A DNA stretch of 41,435 bases from Opitutales bacterium (lineage in GTDB: Bacteria; Verrucomicrobiota; Verrucomicrobiia; Opitutales; UBA2987). The stretch lies in NCBI GenBank assembly GCA_021772535.1, contig JAJFLV010000116.1, positions 1 through 41,435 on the forward strand, given 5' to 3'. This document shows positions 39,294-41,435 of this stretch, in pieces (position 1 is the stretch's first letter; each line of letters starts with the position of its first letter). The notes below the pieces were generated by a model, which had not been told where the DNA came from, did no database searches, and saw nothing but the letters and a program-made list of their open reading frames with translations. A program made the translations under genes and the position numbers.

Positions 39294-39860
39294 ATGGATG
39301 ATGTCCAAAGGCTGGTAAAGGCGGCTCAGGGAGGCGACCAAAATGCCTTTGGCCAGATCGTGACAGCACATCATGAGAGGACATACCGGCTGATTTACAG
39401 GATTGTCAACAATGAGAGCGATGCCCAGGACCTGGCTCAGCAGACCTGGGTCAAAGCCTGGAATAAATTATCCGCCTTCAAAGGAAAATCGGCCTTTTCG
39501 ACCTGGCTCTACCGCATCGCGGTGTTCACTGCCTGGGATTTTTTGCGGAAGAAAAAACGCCGGGCCGAGGTCTCCTTTTTCGAAAATCCGGAGGAAGGTC
39601 CCTTGACCAACCCCGCCCATCCACAAATCGCCCCGGAATCGCCGGTCGGCGCTCTGCGCCGAAAAGAAATCAGGGAACAATTTCAAATCGCTTTGAACTC
39701 AATTACTGAGAAGCAGCGCACCGTATTGGTTTTGCGGGAAATTGAAGGATTGTCATACAAGGAGATTGCTCATATCATGAAATGCAGAATCGGGACAGTC
39801 ATGTCACGCATCCACAATGCCCGCCAATCCATACAAGCGAAGATGGAGGATTTTCGATGA
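39294..39860 (+). CDS. ECF-type RNA polymerase sigma factor
   Basis: A 188-aa sigma-70 family factor of the extracytoplasmic-function class. Region 2 spans about residues 5-85 (DAQDLAQQTWVKAWNKL, STWLYRIAVFTAWDFLRKKKR) and region 4 about 127-180 (ITEKQRTVLVLREIEGLSYK, then IAHIMKCRIGTVMSRIHNAR). A linker with Pro-rich NPAHPQIAPESPVG separates them. No anti-sigma gene follows; instead the stop codon overlaps the start of a small secreted protein by 4 nt (ATGA). It is divergent from the PQQ-type dehydrogenase and may control it or the secreted protein. Confidence 0.93.
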   Translation: MDDVQRLVKAAQGGDQNAFGQIVTAHHERTYRLIYRIVNNESDAQDLAQQTWVKAWNKLSAFKGKSAFSTWLYRIAVFTAWDFLRKKKRRAEVSFFENPEEGPLTNPAHPQIAPESPVGALRRKEIREQFQIALNSITEKQRTVLVLREIEGLSYKEIAHIMKCRIGTVMSRIHNARQSIQAKMEDFR

Positions 39861-40321
39861 TGATTAAAAAACGAATATTTCCTTCCTTCTTCCGGTTCCT
39901 CTTTGTGGCTTTGTTTATGGGAATATCGCTTTGCGCTACTGAGGCTGAGGCAGCAAAGGTTTCCTTTCGGGGCATCATGATCCTGGCCTCCAATGAAAGC
40001 GGGCCGACGGACGGCCAACTGAAACGCTACGAGGGGAAACTGCGTCGTCTTTTCAAATTCAAGCAATACCGCCATTTCGGTCAGGGCGGCGCTTCCATAG
40101 AAATTCCGGGAAAAGCCTCCTTTTCCCTCGGTAATGGCTACCGCATGCAGATTGACGCATCACCGGCACAAAAAGATAAAATCCGCGCCGGTGTCCGCTG
40201 GGTAAAAGGTAAACGAAACCTCATCAACACCGTCCTCGTGATGCAAAAAGGAGCCCCCACCATCCTCGGCGGGCCCTCCCATGATAGCGCCAACCTCATC
40301 GTCATCCTGGAAGCCAATTGA
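39857..40321 (+). CDS. Small secreted protein coupled to the ECF sigma factor
   Basis: A 154-aa protein with an N-terminal signal peptide (KKRIFPSFFRFLFVALFMG, likely cut after CATEAEA) and a mature domain of about 120 residues. The domain reads FRGIMILASNESGPTDGQLK at its start, then RHFGQGGASIEIPGKASFSL, and ends VLVMQKGAPTILGGPSHDSA followed by NLIVILEAN. I recall no named family, but the beta-rich pattern looks like a conserved small periplasmic domain. ATG 39857 overlaps the sigma stop, so translation is coupled. There is no transmembrane helix after the signal and no zinc motif, so it is not a standard anti-sigma factor. Confidence 0.7.
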   Translation: MMIKKRIFPSFFRFLFVALFMGISLCATEAEAAKVSFRGIMILASNESGPTDGQLKRYEGKLRRLFKFKQYRHFGQGGASIEIPGKASFSLGNGYRMQIDASPAQKDKIRAGVRWVKGKRNLINTVLVMQKGAPTILGGPSHDSANLIVILEAN

Positions 40322-40339
40322 ACTGAAATCATCCCAACC

Positions 40340-40371
40340 AAAGCACCGACGGGAAAACATCCCGATGCTTT
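40340..40371 (+). terminator. Hairpin after the sigma-factor operon
   Basis: AAAGCACCGACGGGA pairs imperfectly with TCCCGATGCTTT across a short AAAACA loop, 19 nt after the stop of the secreted-protein gene. A clear T tract is missing, so it may only stabilise the 3' end. Confidence 0.35.
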
Positions 40372-40393
40372 GCCAGGGCCGCAGCTTTTCTCA

Positions 40394-40420
40394 ATTTTGC
40401 CATAGTAGATAAAACCGACA
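40394..40420 (+). repeat. Direct repeat flanking the TA module, copy 1
   Basis: The 27-bp sequence starting ATTTTGCCATAGTAGATAAA recurs at 41409-41435 with one mismatch (G/C). The sequences left of both copies differ, so the repeat has a sharp left edge. To the right of this copy lies palindrome-rich DNA: CCGACA (40415-40420) with TGTCGG (40470-40475), GTGGG with CCCAC around 40439-40453, and the perfect palindrome CATAATATTATG (40460-40471). Confidence 0.75.
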
Positions 40421-40488
40421 CCCACCATGTCCCGCCAAGTGGGATAACCCCACATGTAGCATAATATTATGTCGGGCAAAGGAATGAC

Positions 40489-40517
40489 TTGACGATGTGT
40501 TACAAATGTAATACGTT
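40489..40517 (+). promoter_or_regulatory. Putative antitoxin promoter/operator
   Basis: TTGACG (40489-40494) could be a -35. The inverted repeat TTACA-AA-TGTAA (40500-40511) follows within the presumed spacer/-10 region, just before the antitoxin ATG at 40525. Ribbon-helix-helix antitoxins typically repress from such a site. Confidence 0.35.
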
Positions 40518-40524
40518 TTTATTC

Positions 40525-40785
40525 ATGAATAAATCAGCAGTAGTACATGCTCGACTAGAGCCTCAAACCAAAAAACGTGCAGAGGTTATATTTGCAAAAT
40601 TAGGAATGTCTCCTACGGAAGCCATTCGATTATTTTATGCACAAGTCTCTTTGCATAAGGGATTACCTTTTTCCGTTAAGATTCCCAATAAGCTGACCCA
40701 AAAAGTATTGAAGGAGAGTGGCGAAGGAAAGAATGTAGAAGAATTTGATTCTCTTGATGCGATGTATGATAGCTGGGAAGAATGA
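40525..40785 (+). CDS. RelB/DinJ-family antitoxin
   Basis: An 86-aa antitoxin. The N-terminal ribbon-helix-helix region AVVHARLEPQTKKRAEVIFA, then LGMSPTEAIRLFYAQVSLHK, matches RelB/DinJ; the acidic C-terminal half (EEFDSLDAMYDSWEE) would wrap the toxin. ATG 40525 (MNKSAVVHARLEP) gives the standard start; the frame extends 12 codons upstream into the promoter. The toxin gene does not follow directly but begins 280 nt later, beyond an inverted-repeat insert. Confidence 0.87.
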   Translation: MNKSAVVHARLEPQTKKRAEVIFAKLGMSPTEAIRLFYAQVSLHKGLPFSVKIPNKLTQKVLKESGEGKNVEEFDSLDAMYDSWEE

Positions 40786-40861
40786 ACCCTATAGTTTCAA
40801 TCGCCTTCCCAAGTGTGGAGTGTTTATTATTTTCATTCAACATGTTATGAAATTTTTCTGG

Positions 40862-41060
40862 TGTTTCAAAAATCGCATTGAAAGTGTCGATGCCGACAAG
40901 CCCTGGGTGAGGCTAAAATCGACAAGCGCGAATAGCAACGTTGCAGTCCGCTACCGCTTGGTTACCTATGCTACTACGGTCCCGCGCCGGTTTGAAGGAT
41001 GTCGTTTCACTCGGTATCAAACTGGGCCTTGCTCTTCATCACTTCTCGAGTTTTGAAACA
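40862..41060. repeat. Inverted-repeat insert between antitoxin and toxin (199 bp)
   Basis: The left end TGTTTCAAAAATCG (40862-40875) is matched by the right end CGAGTTTTGAAACA (41047-41060): 13 of 14 bases pair in inverted orientation. An imperfect complementarity continues inward (GTGTCGATG...CAAGCCC against AAGTGATGAAGAGCAAGGCCC on the other strand). It has a palindrome GCAACGTTGC in the middle and is GC-richer than the AT-rich toxin and antitoxin genes. The end motif TYTCAAAA-TCG resembles the ends of the element at 37684-37881, though the interiors differ. No credible coding sequence inside. Confidence 0.55.
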
Positions 41061-41065
41061 ATGGG

Positions 41066-41338
41066 ATGAAGCGTTTGCAGCAAACTAAACAATTCTCCAG
41101 GGATATTAAAAGAGTTAAAAAAAGAGGTAAAGATTTGGAGAAATTAAAGAAAATCGTTTCTGCTCTGGCTCAAGAGAAGACATTAGATAAAAAGCATCGA
41201 GATCATGCCCTGATAGGAGAATGGAAAGGTTCCAGAGATTGTCATATTGAACCTGATTGGATTTTAATTTACACCATAAGTGTTGAAGTGTTAAAGTTGG
41301 AACGGACAGGAACACATCGTGACTTGTTCACCAAATAG
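41066..41338 (+). CDS. YafQ-family mRNA interferase toxin
   Basis: A 90-aa RelE-superfamily ribosome-dependent endoribonuclease. All YafQ key residues are in place, offset by three from E. coli: H47, H60, D64, W65, H84 and F88, within SRDCHIEPDWILIYTI and KLERTGTHRDLF. So the toxin looks catalytically intact. It starts at ATG 41066, only 6 nt after the inverted-repeat insert, and no strong Shine-Dalgarno is seen (ATGGG directly before). Normal family pairs overlap or abut their antitoxin gene, so its coupling to the antitoxin is broken here. Confidence 0.88.
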   Translation: MKRLQQTKQFSRDIKRVKKRGKDLEKLKKIVSALAQEKTLDKKHRDHALIGEWKGSRDCHIEPDWILIYTISVEVLKLERTGTHRDLFTK

Positions 41339-41408
41339 AAATCCAATGTTCCAAATCATAGATTAAGACAAACCTCATTGCAAAACCCCTCAGAGCCGTA
41401 ATCAAGTC

Positions 41409-41435
41409 ATTTTGCCATAGTACATAAAACCGACA
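41409..41435 (+). repeat. Direct repeat flanking the TA module, copy 2 (runs off the window)
   Basis: A 27-bp near-identical copy of 40394-40420 (one mismatch), cut by the window end. If the similarity continues, the two copies bracket a unit of about 1,015 bp that contains the toxin-antitoxin pair. Confidence 0.75.

Noticed and set aside
40138-40479. Minus-strand frame across the secreted-protein 3' end and the direct repeat
   Set aside because: It is antisense to a better-supported gene and is made partly of repeat sequence.
40745-41056. 103-codon open frame between antitoxin and toxin
   Set aside because: It overlaps the antitoxin end and the inverted-repeat insert; its composition and lack of a ribosome site argue against a gene.

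Overview
The window is a 41.4 kb piece of a Gram-negative bacterial chromosome. It carries lipid A genes, an LptF/G-type permease, several outer-membrane beta-barrel proteins and a capsule-type tyrosine kinase. The fused LpxC-FabZ protein, an unusual EF-P loop, a sorbosone-type dehydrogenase, an NSS transporter with a MetS-like small subunit and an EvgS-like multi-receptor kinase together suggest the PVC group, most likely a marine Verrucomicrobiota (Opitutae-like). This placement is inference from gene content; no rRNA is present.

Region by region. 1-2.8 kb: feoA-feoB plus a Cys-rich FeoB-associated peptide (ferrous iron uptake). 3.0-9.8 kb: an exopolysaccharide-type block with an orphan NtrC-class regulator, a GT39-like membrane glycosyltransferase, a BBP2-like barrel and a Wzz/BY-kinase. 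9.9-13.3 kb: tRNA-Gly(GCC) followed after 12 nt by a left-handed beta-helix protein, then a HisN-type phosphatase, a DEDD exonuclease and an aldo/keto reductase. 13.3-18.3 kb: gyrB-gyrA on the minus strand. 18.4-20.7 kb: an AT-richer NatAB-like ABC exporter with a short inverted-repeat element and a gene remnant beside it. 20.9-24.3 kb: folE2, lpxA and lpxC-fabZ (minus). 24.5-31.8 kb: housekeeping genes (efp, TIGR04282 transferase, RlmI-like methyltransferase, LptF/G permease, NSS transporter with small subunit, PHP phosphatase, pdxH). 31.9-39.1 kb: a 1489-residue hybrid histidine kinase with three periplasmic solute-binding domains, convergent with a porin, then a PQQ-type dehydrogenase. 39.3-40.3 kb: an ECF sigma factor translationally coupled to a small secreted protein. 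40.4-41.4 kb: a RelB/YafQ-type toxin-antitoxin pair flanked by a 27-bp direct repeat and split by an inverted-repeat insert.

The strongest unexplained structure is a set of short, gene-less inverted-repeat elements (about 96, 198 and 199 bp). The first two are recognisably related copies; the third shares only the outer motif. They sit at gene boundaries: after natB beside a gene remnant, between porin and dehydrogenase, and between antitoxin and toxin. Other points of interest are the triple-receptor kinase, the sigma factor paired with a secreted protein instead of a recognisable anti-sigma factor, the tRNA-mRNA junction, and Ala at GyrA position 83.
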